Origin: Cryomorphaceae bacterium
Lineage (GTDB): Bacteria > Bacteroidota > Bacteroidia > Flavobacteriales > BACL11
Reading direction: 5' to 3'
Assembly (NCBI GenBank): GCA_949531795.1
Contig: CATIQX010000018.1
Span: 1 to 25,161, forward strand
Length of the DNA: 25,161 bases
Part shown: piece by piece, positions 7,023-15,337 of the stretch
Layout: each line of letters starts with the position of its first letter
Numbering within the stretch: the first letter of the stretch is position 1
Notes under the pieces: model-generated
Told to the model about the DNA's origin: nothing
The model's input: the letters and a program-made list of their open reading frames with translations, nothing else
Databases searched by the model: none
Made by a program: the position numbers and the translations under genes

Positions 7023-7991
7023 TTATTTTTTATTGTTAAGTAGGCACCTTTCAAAAATTATTGAAAGTTTTAATTTTGCAGACTTTACTTGTTGAGGAAT
7101 TATACTTTCCTCTGTAAAGCCTGGAATAGTATTTATTTCAATAACGTAAGGTTTTCCTTTCATAATTATGAAATCAATTCTACAAATTCCATTTAATTCC
7201 ATCGCTTTGTAGATCTCAGTTGTAAGTTTTTGTATTTCAATAGTTAGTTTTTCGCTAATTCTTGCAGGGGTTATTTCTTGAGATTTCCCCTCGTATTTAG
7301 CCTGATAATCAAAGAATTCATTTTCAGTTTCTATCTGAGTAATTGGAAGAGCTTGGATATTTTTTTCATTATTAAAAGCACCACAGCTTACTTCAATACC
7401 ATCTATAAATTGCTCAATAAGGACTTTGTTGTCATATTCAAGAGCCGTATTTATTGCCTTTGTTAAATCTTCTTTTTTCTTGACTTTTGATATGCCAAAA
7501 CTTGATCCTGCACCATTCGGTTTTACAAAGCACGGAAGTTTTACCCTACTAATAACTTCTTTTTCAACAATACTGTCTCCCTTTTTGTGGAAAAATGAGT
7601 TAGCACAACTAAATCCTAGTTCTTTTAATCTTTTATTACATTCATATTTATTAAAAGTTAATGCAGAAACCTCAGCATTACAAGAAGTGTAGGGAATATT
7701 TAATTTATCAAAATAAGGTTGAATTAACCCATTCTCAGCAGGACTTCCGTGCAGAGCCATGAAAATAGCATCAAAAGAAATACGTTTATTTTCTATTTCA
7801 AATGAGAAATTGCTTTTATCAACATCAATTTTATTTTTTTTAATATATGTATAGAAATTATTATTTTTAAGATGAATAATATAGCTGTTAAACAATTTAG
7901 GATTTAAATGTTTTAGTACAGTATTAGCGCTTAGAATAGAAATGTCAGATTCAGCAGAATCGCCACCAGTTAAAATTGCAATATTTTTCAT
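7023..7991 (-). CDS. ddl: D-alanine--D-alanine ligase
   Basis: 322 residues, normal length. It joins two D-alanines with ATP hydrolysis to make the peptidoglycan dipeptide, in the cytoplasm. Visible features: the N-terminal GGDSAESDISILSA, HGSPAENG at 81-88, and the ATP-grasp core with VKPNGAGSSFGISKV (156-170). FFDYQAKYEGKSQEITPA (227-244) is the typical substrate loop. RIDF...YVIEINTIPGFTEES carries the magnesium ligands Asp273, Glu285 and Asn287. All key residues are present. It is divergent from the PASTA-protein gene, and the SPOR gene follows it. A cell-wall context is consistent on both sides. Confidence 0.95.
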   Translation of the reverse strand: MKNIAILTGGDSAESDISILSANTVLKHLNPKLFNSYIIHLKNNNFYTYIKKNKIDVDKSNFSFEIENKRISFDAIFMALHGSPAENGLIQPYFDKLNIPYTSCNAEVSALTFNKYECNKRLKELGFSCANSFFHKKGDSIVEKEVISRVKLPCFVKPNGAGSSFGISKVKKKEDLTKAINTALEYDNKVLIEQFIDGIEVSCGAFNNEKNIQALPITQIETENEFFDYQAKYEGKSQEITPARISEKLTIEIQKLTTEIYKAMELNGICRIDFIIMKGKPYVIEINTIPGFTEESIIPQQVKSAKLKLSIIFERCLLNNKK

Positions 7992-8059
7992 TAAATATAA
8001 TCTCTAACAAATTAACAAAATATTTATTGTTTATCAAACTGCTTTGCTTGCATAATTTT

Positions 8060-8067
8060 TATATTTG
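8060..8067 (+). promoter_or_regulatory. -7 box (TATATTTG) of the PASTA-protein gene
   Basis: Exact TAnnTTTG match ending 16 bases before the ATG at 8084. TTG at 8044-8046 is 13 bases upstream, shorter than the usual spacer. The box favours 8084 (or 8102) as the start rather than an in-frame upstream ATG at 7976, which would lie inside ddl and upstream of this promoter. Confidence 0.5.
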
Positions 8068-8083
8068 TAATTCGTTACTGTTA

Positions 8084-8860
8084 ATGAAACACGATATTTT
8101 AATGCTAGCTTTTCATAAAAATAAAAGTTTTTACAAACACACTTTTTTTGCTCTAATTACTTTAGTGTTGTTGTTCTTTGGTTGGTTAAAATATCTTGAT
8201 TACTATACGCTTCATAATAAATATATAGTTGTTCCTGATTTTATTAACTTGCCAATTTCAGCATTGGACTCTTTGGTTGAAGTAAATGATATTCGTTATG
8301 TAATTATTGATTCTATTTTTGATAAGAGTAAAGCAAAAGGAGTTGTTGTTAAGCAGGATCCCTCTGCTTTAACTAATGTAAAAAGTAATAGAAAAATTTA
8401 TTTAATAATTAATTCTTTGCAGTCAAGAAAAGTAGAATTTCCTGATATATATGATTTGTCTTTACGTCAAGCTATAAGAAAGTTAAATAAAAAAGGATTG
8501 GTAGTAGGGACTTTGGAATACCGAGATGATATCGCAACTAATAAAGTATTAGATTATAAAATAAATGGTTTAAAAATTGACATTGGACAACAGTTGTATT
8601 ATGGTGCAATTGTTGATTTAGTGATTGGTAAGGGTTTAAGTGAGCAAAGTGTAATCGTACCTAATTTAGTTGGACTGACTAGAGTAGAGGCTAATATTGT
8701 GTTAAAATCTACTTCCTTAAATATTGGTTCTGAAATCTTTAAAATTCATGTTAACGATTCTTCTTCTGCCATTGTATACAAGCAATTTCCAGAAGCAAAT
8801 GATGATAATACTTTACACATCGGTTCAGTAATTGATCTGTTCTTTAAAAATATAAAATAA
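8084..8860 (+). CDS. Membrane-anchored PASTA-domain protein
   Basis: 258 residues from the ATG at 8084; ATG 8102 is an alternative. A short cytoplasmic tail is followed by one membrane helix at about 19-38 (HTFFALITLVLLFFGWLKYL) and three PASTA repeats at about 47-112, 115-185 and 190-258. Repeat starts are recognisable as VPDFINLPISALDSL, FPDIYDLSLRQAIRKLNKKG and VPNLVGLTRVEANIVL. PASTA repeats usually bind uncross-linked peptidoglycan as part of Ser/Thr kinases or penicillin-binding proteins. Here no kinase or transpeptidase domain is attached, so this is a stand-alone wall-binding protein. It is divergent from ddl and 10 bases ahead of the T9SS cargo gene, which likely shares its transcript. 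Confidence 0.85.
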   Translation: MKHDILMLAFHKNKSFYKHTFFALITLVLLFFGWLKYLDYYTLHNKYIVVPDFINLPISALDSLVEVNDIRYVIIDSIFDKSKAKGVVVKQDPSALTNVKSNRKIYLIINSLQSRKVEFPDIYDLSLRQAIRKLNKKGLVVGTLEYRDDIATNKVLDYKINGLKIDIGQQLYYGAIVDLVIGKGLSEQSVIVPNLVGLTRVEANIVLKSTSLNIGSEIFKIHVNDSSSAIVYKQFPEANDDNTLHIGSVIDLFFKNIK

Positions 8861-8870
8861 TAGATTTGTA

Positions 8871-10685
8871 ATGAAGATTCTTATCCTGATAGCTGTTTTA
8901 TTTTTCTCTCTTTTATTGAATGCTCAGGAGGTATTGTCCCCCTTAATTAGTAATCCTGTCTTAAGTGTTGAAAAACTATTTATTAATAAAAATAAGAGTG
9001 CAATAACCTTGCCTTTTTTTGATGATTTTTCGCAAAATAAACCAAATGTAAATACTGATTTATGGGAGCAAAGTTCAGTTTTTGTAAATAGCACCTACCC
9101 AATTAATCCTGTTACTATTGGTGTTGCTACTTTTGATGGCTTAGATGAGTATGGTTTCGCTAGAAGTTTTTCTCAAGTAAACCCTTCTTCTCCTTCTGAT
9201 ACTCTATTGTCACAGGAAATTGATCTATCAGCAATTGATGCTGCTTATTTGATGTTTTATTTTCAAGGCAAAGGGATAGGAGATTCTCCACAGTTTAATG
9301 ATTCTTTAGTGCTTGAGTTTTTTAGTGATGCATTAACATGGGAACAAATTTGGTTTTCTTTTGGACAGCCAATGCAAGAATTTGAAAAAGTAATTAATAT
9401 AATAAATGATCCTAAATTTTTGCACAATGCTTTTCAATTCCGTTTTAGAAACTATGCTACTATTTCAGGTAATTTTGACCATTGGCATATTGATTATATA
9501 AAGTTGGATGAATTTTTAAGTTCTTCTGATACTAGTGTTTTAAATGACGTATCGTTTGTTTATAATATTCCTTCATTTCTGAAAAATTATGAGCAAATGC
9601 CTTGGTCACATTTTAAGAATAATGAGGAAGCTGAACTCAAAGATTCTATAGATGTGATTTTGAGAAACAATCAATCAAATTCATTCCGGACATTTAAATA
9701 TGATTTATTTGAAAATAATGTTTGGACACCCCAATTCCCTTTATATAATGGTAGTTATAATGGTCCTTATGAATTAGAAATAAATTTATATGATCAAATT
9801 GGTAATTATTTTCTAGAAGATCCAAATACTGTAAGTATTGGAACTGATATTTTTGATTCTTTTCTTGAAGATAGCGTCTCTTTCCATTTTAAATTTGTTT
9901 CTTCTCATCAGTTGGTTGCTGATTATAATTTATTTAATGATACAGTTTTTCATATTCAGCATTTTAATTCTAGCTTCGCTTATGATGATGGAGTTGCTGA
10001 ATCTGCATATGGAATTAATGTTATTGCTGCAAAACTAGCGTATCAATTTACATTAAATCGACCTGATACTTTAAGAGCTATTGAAATGTATTTCCCACAA
10101 ATATTGGATTCAGTAAATCATATTCCTTTTTACCTTACAGTTTGGGATAATAATAATGGACAGCCAGGTTCAATTTTGCATCAGCAAGAAGTATATCCTA
10201 ATCATACTGAAAATGGAAAATTTCATTATTATTATTTGGATTCTGTTTTTCAATTGGTTGGTACATTTTATGTAGGTTGGGAGCAAATTACTAATGATGT
10301 ATTAAATATTGGTTTGGATAAAAACAAATTAGCAAATCAATTTATGTTTTATAATATTGGTTCAGGATGGATAAATTCATCTTATCCAGGTGCTTGGATG
10401 ATACGTCCTTTAGTTAGTATGGATGAAATCATAATAACGCAAGATGAAATTAAAATTGATAATTTTAAGCTATATCCTAATCCAGCAAATCAGGAATTAA
10501 ATATTCTGTTGAATTCAATAGATAATATAATTTCAATTTATAACCTTCAAGGTAAAATAGTGAAGCAAATTTTTGTTTCTGCAAATAATTGTAAGTTAAA
10601 TATCACTAATCTATCATCAGGAATGTATGTTGTAGAAGTTAAAAATAATGAAGGTAGAAAATTTAAAAAATTTATAATTGAATAA
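8871..10685 (+). CDS. Secreted protein with T9SS type A C-terminal sorting domain
   Basis: 604 residues. Signal peptide at about 1-18 (MKILILIAVLFFSLLLNA). The middle part is beta-rich and I recognise no catalytic motif. The last ~75 residues are a type A T9SS sorting domain: FKLYPNPANQELNI, ISIYNLQGKIVKQ, LSSGMYVVEVKNNEGRKFKKFII. The protein should be exported by Sec and then moved by the type IX machinery to the cell surface or outside. It lies 10 bases after the PASTA gene, and its stop is one base before the rluD ATG. It is therefore part of a three-gene operon with no obvious functional link. Function of the main part unknown. Confidence 0.88.
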   Translation: MKILILIAVLFFSLLLNAQEVLSPLISNPVLSVEKLFINKNKSAITLPFFDDFSQNKPNVNTDLWEQSSVFVNSTYPINPVTIGVATFDGLDEYGFARSFSQVNPSSPSDTLLSQEIDLSAIDAAYLMFYFQGKGIGDSPQFNDSLVLEFFSDALTWEQIWFSFGQPMQEFEKVINIINDPKFLHNAFQFRFRNYATISGNFDHWHIDYIKLDEFLSSSDTSVLNDVSFVYNIPSFLKNYEQMPWSHFKNNEEAELKDSIDVILRNNQSNSFRTFKYDLFENNVWTPQFPLYNGSYNGPYELEINLYDQIGNYFLEDPNTVSIGTDIFDSFLEDSVSFHFKFVSSHQLVADYNLFNDTVFHIQHFNSSFAYDDGVAESAYGINVIAAKLAYQFTLNRPDTLRAIEMYFPQILDSVNHIPFYLTVWDNNNGQPGSILHQQEVYPNHTENGKFHYYYLDSVFQLVGTFYVGWEQITNDVLNIGLDKNKLANQFMFYNIGSGWINSSYPGAWMIRPLVSMDEIIITQDEIKIDNFKLYPNPANQELNILLNSIDNIISIYNLQGKIVKQIFVSANNCKLNITNLSSGMYVVEVKNNEGRKFKKFIIE

Positions 10686-10686
10686 A

Positions 10687-11694
10687 ATGGGAGAGGGAAA
10701 AGAGTTTGAACACTATAAATTTATTGCTGACAAAGGTCAAAATCCTTTAAGAGTAGATAGGTATTTACAAAATTTTGTTGAGTTTTCAACTCGATCCAAA
10801 ATTCAACAAGCTGTAAAAGCAGGCAATGTTAGAGTTAACGACATTGTAGTTAAGTCTAACTATAAAGTTAAGGGAAATGATATTGTAACAGTTGTTTACG
10901 ATTTTCCTCAGGAAAAAAATGAATTATTACCACAAGATATTCCAATCAAAATTATTTACGAGGATGATGATTTATTAATTGTAAATAAGGAAGCCGGTAT
11001 GGTTGTTCACCCAGGATTTGGAAATTATGATGGAACCTTAGTAAATGCTTTAGCTTTTCACTTCAAGAATTTGCCTAATATGGGAGAAGAGGATAGGCCT
11101 GGTTTAGTGCATAGAATTGATAAAAATACTTCAGGAATTTTAGTGATTGCTAAAACTGAAAAGAGCATGACTATTTTGGCTAAAAAGTTTGAGGATAGAG
11201 ATTTAAATAGAAGGTATATCGCTTTAGTTTGGGGTGATGTGAAACAGGATGAAGGAACTATCACTGGGAATATTGGTAGGAGTTTGAAAAACAGAAAAAT
11301 TATGGATGTTTTTACTGATGGAGAATATGGAAAGCATGCTGTTTCACATTATAAAGTACTTGAGCGATTTGGTTATACAACTTTGATTGAGTGTAAATTA
11401 GAAACAGGTAGAACTCATCAAATTAGGGCACATTTTAAGTTTATTGGACACCCGCTTTTTAATGATGAAGAATATGGAGGGAATGCAATTTTAAAAGGAA
11501 CAACTTTCACTAAATACAAGCAGTTTGTACAGAATTGTTTCAAAATCTGTGATCGACAAGCCTTACATGCAAAATCCTTAGGATTTACACATCCTAGAAC
11601 TAGTAAAGACGTTTTCTTTGATTCTGAATTAGCAGAGGATATGCAGCTGCTAATTGATAAATGGCGTAAATATGCAAACCATCAACAGCTTTAA
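10687..11694 (+). CDS. rluD: RluD-type 23S rRNA pseudouridine synthase
   Basis: 335 residues from the ATG at 10687, which begins one base after the upstream stop; an in-frame TTG at 10678 would overlap the previous gene. An S4 RNA-binding domain (about 20-75, RVDRYLQNF...SRSKIQQAVKAGNVRVN-like) precedes the catalytic domain. The catalytic motif is HRIDKNTSG with Asp145, followed by RRYIALVWG and the conserved ETGRTHQIRAHF. Family members isomerise uridines of 23S rRNA helix 69 to pseudouridine. The S4 domain and length favour RluD over RluA or RluC, but the exact target positions are inferred. It converges on mqnE with only three bases between the stop codons. Confidence 0.87.
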   Translation: MGEGKEFEHYKFIADKGQNPLRVDRYLQNFVEFSTRSKIQQAVKAGNVRVNDIVVKSNYKVKGNDIVTVVYDFPQEKNELLPQDIPIKIIYEDDDLLIVNKEAGMVVHPGFGNYDGTLVNALAFHFKNLPNMGEEDRPGLVHRIDKNTSGILVIAKTEKSMTILAKKFEDRDLNRRYIALVWGDVKQDEGTITGNIGRSLKNRKIMDVFTDGEYGKHAVSHYKVLERFGYTTLIECKLETGRTHQIRAHFKFIGHPLFNDEEYGGNAILKGTTFTKYKQFVQNCFKICDRQALHAKSLGFTHPRTSKDVFFDSELAEDMQLLIDKWRKYANHQQL

Positions 11695-11697
11695 TAT

Positions 11698-12816
11698 TTA
11701 ATATTCTTTAATTGTGTTATAAACAGTATCTCTTTCTATTGCTGTGCGACCTACTGATTTAATTAAAGCTACAATCTCCTCAGTACTCATTGTTGGTTTT
11801 TGGTCCTCAACTCCTGCCATAGAGTAAATTTTAGTAGTATCATCAATTGTACCATCAATATCATCAACTCCAAACGCCAACAAGTTTTGAGTAGTTTTTT
11901 TTCCAATCATTGGCCAATATGCTTTTAAGTGATTAAAATTGTCCATAAAAATCCTTGCAAAGGAATATAATCTAAGGTCATCAACTACATTAACTTCATT
12001 TATATGTGACATTTGATTATTTCCATTCCGGTATTTTAAAGGAATAAAAGTGTTAAAGCCATTCGTTTTATCTTGTAGGTTTCTTAACCTACTCATGTGG
12101 TCAACTATATGTTTTGGTTTTTCAATATGTCCATAAAGTATAGTTGCATTGGAAGGCATTCCTAATTTGTGCGCAGATTCATGTATTGCTAGCCATTGCT
12201 CTGCGGTACATTTATCTTTACAGATTATATTTCTTATTTCTTCATCAAAAATTTCTGCACCTCCTCCTGGTAATGACCCTTGTCCTGCTTCTTTTAACAT
12301 TGTTAATCCTTGAGTGTAACTTACTTTAGCTTTTCGACACATGTATTCTAACTCTACTGCAGTAAATGCTTTTACATGTATGTCAGGTCGTACTGCTTTT
12401 ATCTTTTTAATAAGTTCAATAAAATAATGTAAGCCCATTTTTGGGTGAACACCTCCTACAAGGTGAACTTCAGTAATTTCTTTTCCTTCATATTTTTGTA
12501 AAATTTCAACCATTTCATCAATGGTGTATTGCCAGGCTTCTGATTTTTTACTCAATAATTTTGAATAAGAACAAAATTTGCAATCAAAAACACAAATATT
12601 AGTTGGTTCAATATGAATGTTTTTATTAAAGTAAGTGTAGTTTCCATTTTTCGTTTCTCGAATAGCATTTGCTAATGTTCCTAAAAGAGAAATTGAAGCC
12701 TCTTTATAAAGTATAACTCCTTCTTTTTCTGATATTCTTTGTTGATTAATTATCTTTTTAACAATTGGTTTCAACCCACTTGCCAACTGCTCAATGATTA
12801 GGTTGGTTTTAAGCAT
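11698..12816 (-). CDS. mqnE: Aminofutalosine synthase (radical SAM), menaquinone biosynthesis
   Basis: 372 residues. The radical-SAM cluster motif CX3CX2C is Cys75, Cys79, Cys82 in HIEPTNICVFDCKFCSYS. EVHLVGGVHP, SLPGGGAEIF, NATILYGHIE, GFNTFIPLKYRNGNNQMSH and FGVDDIDGTIDDTTKIYSMAG are typical of MqnE rather than its sister MqnC. MqnE couples S-adenosylmethionine to 3-[(1-carboxyvinyl)oxy]benzoate to form 6-amino-6-deoxyfutalosine, an early step of the futalosine route to menaquinone. The organism therefore probably uses that route and not the classical men pathway. The start codon overlaps the stop of the upstream M43 protease gene (TAATG), so translation is coupled. No other mqn gene is in the window. 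Confidence 0.92.
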   Translation of the reverse strand: MLKTNLIIEQLASGLKPIVKKIINQQRISEKEGVILYKEASISLLGTLANAIRETKNGNYTYFNKNIHIEPTNICVFDCKFCSYSKLLSKKSEAWQYTIDEMVEILQKYEGKEITEVHLVGGVHPKMGLHYFIELIKKIKAVRPDIHVKAFTAVELEYMCRKAKVSYTQGLTMLKEAGQGSLPGGGAEIFDEEIRNIICKDKCTAEQWLAIHESAHKLGMPSNATILYGHIEKPKHIVDHMSRLRNLQDKTNGFNTFIPLKYRNGNNQMSHINEVNVVDDLRLYSFARIFMDNFNHLKAYWPMIGKKTTQNLLAFGVDDIDGTIDDTTKIYSMAGVEDQKPTMSTEEIVALIKSVGRTAIERDTVYNTIKEY

Positions 12817-14165
12817 TACTTATTAAGAATAATTTTTTCAATATGTTTTCCTTTATCAGTCCTGATATTGATAAAGTAAACACCATTTTCATGAGATGAT
12901 AAATCAATTATATTTGCTGAAAAATCTTTATAAAATAAAATTTCTTTACCAATAATATTTGTAATACTTAAGGTGTTAATTTTATCAGCTGAAATAATAT
13001 TCAATTTTCCTATTGTTGGGTTAGGATAAATATTTAGGTTTTCTAGTTGATAATTATTCAACTCTGTTCCAACTGAACCATTACAATTCATACTTACATC
13101 TGTATTCTTCAGAGAAGAACGATATCCATTTAAAGTAGCGTTCATAACATTTACTTGATCTATTGAGAACATCCAAGTATTGGATGCATAGGACATGTAA
13201 TTTTCATCCATATCTTTAACATTAGTTGTAAATAGATTAGAGTAGCTTAAGTCATTACATGTGTTGTTATTAGTGCTTGATGTTACACTTCCAAAATAAA
13301 TATCTTTTGTTGCTGGAGTATCATCAACATTGCCTCCCCAGTTGTTATTGTCATTATCACAACAAATAGGATTTCCTTGATTATCAGTGTCTTCACAAAA
13401 AGTATGCATTAATCCCAAATAATGTCCTATTTCATGTGTTGCTGTTCTTCCATCACTGCTTGTTGATGCTCCATCAATAGTTCCAAAGTATTGAAAGTCG
13501 ATGACTAATCCATCTTTCCATGCATTCCATGATTGTAATCCTGGTAAGTAGGCGTATCCTAAAGTCATACCACCACCATTTGAATTAGAAAGGTTACATA
13601 CCCATATATTTAAATAGTTAGCGGGGTCCCATCCATTCATCCCTCCATTTACAGTCTTTTTCATTGCATTGGATTCGAAGTTGTCATCTGCATCCCAAGA
13701 ACCTACAGTTGTTGAAGTTCTAGTAATTCCATTTGTTGGATTTCCGCTAGGGTCAGTAGAAGCTAGGCAAAAATTCATGTTGGGATTTCCCCAATAATTT
13801 AAGAATGTATTTCTTGGCGGGTTTGGATATTCAGGATTTGTTTTACTATAATCTTCATTTAATATTTTAAGAGCATCTTCTATTTGAGCATTAGAAATAT
13901 TTGTTCCAACTCCTATATTTGAATGAGTATTTTTATGAATAATGTGAATTACAACCGGAATATTTATGGTGATCTTTTTTGAATGATTAGCCTTAATCCA
14001 ATCAATATTTTCATTAATCGAACTAATTCTTCCTTTTGTATAATCAGGATTGCTAATAAGCTCTTGCTCAACAAGACGGGTTGTGATACATTTTTTAACA
14101 TTTTCTTGCCCATTCGTTACAATTGAAGTAAGTACTAGTAATGATAATATTGCTATTTTTTTCAT
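12816..14165 (-). CDS. Secreted M43-family (pappalysin-like) zinc metalloprotease with T9SS tail
   Basis: 449 residues. A signal peptide at about 1-19 is followed by a propeptide-like segment. The metzincin zinc motif HEIGHYLGLMH has His244, Glu245, His248 and His254, and a Met-turn NYMSYAS has Met324. This is an M43-type active site with nothing missing. Several Cys pairs (for example CEDTDNQGNPICC) suggest disulfides, as in secreted M43 enzymes. The last ~75 residues are a T9SS type A sorting domain (LNIYPNPTIGKLNI ... YFINIRTDKGKHIEKIILNK). The enzyme should be an extracellular or surface endopeptidase. A TAnnTTTG box at 14191-14198 may give it its own promoter; mqnE is coupled downstream by TAATG. 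Confidence 0.9.
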   Translation of the reverse strand: MKKIAILSLLVLTSIVTNGQENVKKCITTRLVEQELISNPDYTKGRISSINENIDWIKANHSKKITINIPVVIHIIHKNTHSNIGVGTNISNAQIEDALKILNEDYSKTNPEYPNPPRNTFLNYWGNPNMNFCLASTDPSGNPTNGITRTSTTVGSWDADDNFESNAMKKTVNGGMNGWDPANYLNIWVCNLSNSNGGGMTLGYAYLPGLQSWNAWKDGLVIDFQYFGTIDGASTSSDGRTATHEIGHYLGLMHTFCEDTDNQGNPICCDNDNNNWGGNVDDTPATKDIYFGSVTSSTNNNTCNDLSYSNLFTTNVKDMDENYMSYASNTWMFSIDQVNVMNATLNGYRSSLKNTDVSMNCNGSVGTELNNYQLENLNIYPNPTIGKLNIISADKINTLSITNIIGKEILFYKDFSANIIDLSSHENGVYFINIRTDKGKHIEKIILNK

Positions 14166-14190
14166 TTATATCTTAATTTTAAAAGTGATG

Positions 14191-14198
14191 CAAATGTA
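14191..14198 (-). promoter_or_regulatory. -7 box (TACATTTG) of the M43 protease gene
   Basis: On the minus strand TACATTTG matches TAnnTTTG and ends 25 bases before the ATG at 14165. It suggests the protease and mqnE can be transcribed independently of the two genes upstream. No clear -33 TTG. Confidence 0.45.
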
Positions 14199-14223
14199 GT
14201 CCTTTGCACTAGTTTAAATTGAT

Positions 14224-15327
14224 TTATTGGGTAATAAATTCATGATCAGTAAGTGTTTTTAAATAAGCTACTAAATCAATTTTCTCTTGATTAGTTAGTT
14301 GAAGACCAATGCCTAATTTTTTCATTAGTGGATCTACAGTTGTTGAGTATTTTCCTCCAGAATCATAATGTTCAACAACTTCTTCTAAAGTAGCAAACCT
14401 TCCGTCATGCATGTAAGGTGCGGACATTTCAATATTTCTTAGAGTAGGTGTTTTAAATTTACCATTATCTAAAGCGTTTAATGTAACTTTTGATCTTCCA
14501 AGATCAAGAAAGGGTTCTATATCTAATCCGTTATTATGAAATTGATTATCCATAAATAGTTGTGAAGCATGACAATGAAAGCAATCTCCCTTTTCTGTAT
14601 TAAATATAGCATATCCATTTAATTCAGAAATTGTAAGTTGTTCTTCATTATTTAGGTATCTATCAAGTTTACTATTTGCTGAAATAAGCGTTCTTTCAAA
14701 TTGTGCGATTGCTTTTACTACATGATTAGAATCTATATAATCAATATCAAATGCCTCCTTAAAGAGTGTGGGATAATCAGTATGTGAATTAAGCTCAGAT
14801 TCTACATTGTTCCAGCTATTATGCATCTCGATTTGATTTGTAATTGGTTCAAATGCTTGTTCTTCTAAAGTTAAAGAACTACCGTCCCAATTAAAACTTG
14901 TATTCCAGCCAATATTTATTAATGCAGAAGCATTTCTTGTTCCTTGAATGTTATCAATTCCTGTACTATATTGATTAGGTTCAGAGAAAGAAAAATTTTG
15001 TTGATGACAATTTATGCAGGCTTGAGTGTTATTGGCACTTAGTATTGGATCCTTAAATAGTTTTTCCCCTAACAAAACACCTTCTATTGTCATAGGATTA
15101 TCTGAGGGAATATTCATGTTTGGAAACCCATAAGGAGTTTCTATTACATATGGTGTATTACTAAAATAAAGACAGCTTTCATTTTCAATAGTTGCCTCAG
15201 GATTATAATTTAATGCAAGTGAGTCCATACATCCTTCTATACATTCACTTACAGGAACTGGATCTTTTTTACAAGAAAAAATTGAGAGTAAAATAACTAC
15301 TAAAAAAGTATAAGTGCCAAATTTCAT
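14224..15327 (-). CDS. Di-heme cytochrome c peroxidase-family lipoprotein (CcpA/MauG/MbnH superfamily)
   Basis: 367 residues. A lipoprotein signal ends at Cys19 (LLSIFSC). One Cys-containing repeat, GCMDSLALNYNPEAT...SC, occupies about 32-54. The catalytic part has two heme c sites: CINCH (Cys104, Cys107, His108) and CFHCH (Cys249, Cys252, His253). It also has the family landmarks IQGTRNASALINIGWNTSFN, FERTLIS and PTLRNIEMSAPYMHDGRFATLEE. It is thus a membrane-anchored periplasmic or surface di-heme enzyme. The superfamily includes hydrogen peroxide-reducing CcpA and the protein-oxidising MauG and MbnH. It starts 10 bases after an MbnP-like gene, and such pairing points to an MbnH-like role, oxidising a Trp of the partner; this is inference from context. 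I cannot assign the distal heme ligand that would separate the subtypes. Confidence 0.88.
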   Translation of the reverse strand: MKFGTYTFLVVILLSIFSCKKDPVPVSECIEGCMDSLALNYNPEATIENESCLYFSNTPYVIETPYGFPNMNIPSDNPMTIEGVLLGEKLFKDPILSANNTQACINCHQQNFSFSEPNQYSTGIDNIQGTRNASALINIGWNTSFNWDGSSLTLEEQAFEPITNQIEMHNSWNNVESELNSHTDYPTLFKEAFDIDYIDSNHVVKAIAQFERTLISANSKLDRYLNNEEQLTISELNGYAIFNTEKGDCFHCHASQLFMDNQFHNNGLDIEPFLDLGRSKVTLNALDNGKFKTPTLRNIEMSAPYMHDGRFATLEEVVEHYDSGGKYSTTVDPLMKKLGIGLQLTNQEKIDLVAYLKTLTDHEFITQ

Positions 15328-15337
15328 TATAGATAAG

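Noticed and set aside
7976..8083. Extended start of the PASTA protein at ATG 7976
   Set aside because: It overlaps the ddl start and lies upstream of the -7 box; ATG 8084 gives a normal short tail before the membrane helix.
11692..11700. Search for a terminator between convergent rluD and mqnE
   Set aside because: Only three bases separate the stops and I see no hairpin with a T-run there, so no terminator is reported.
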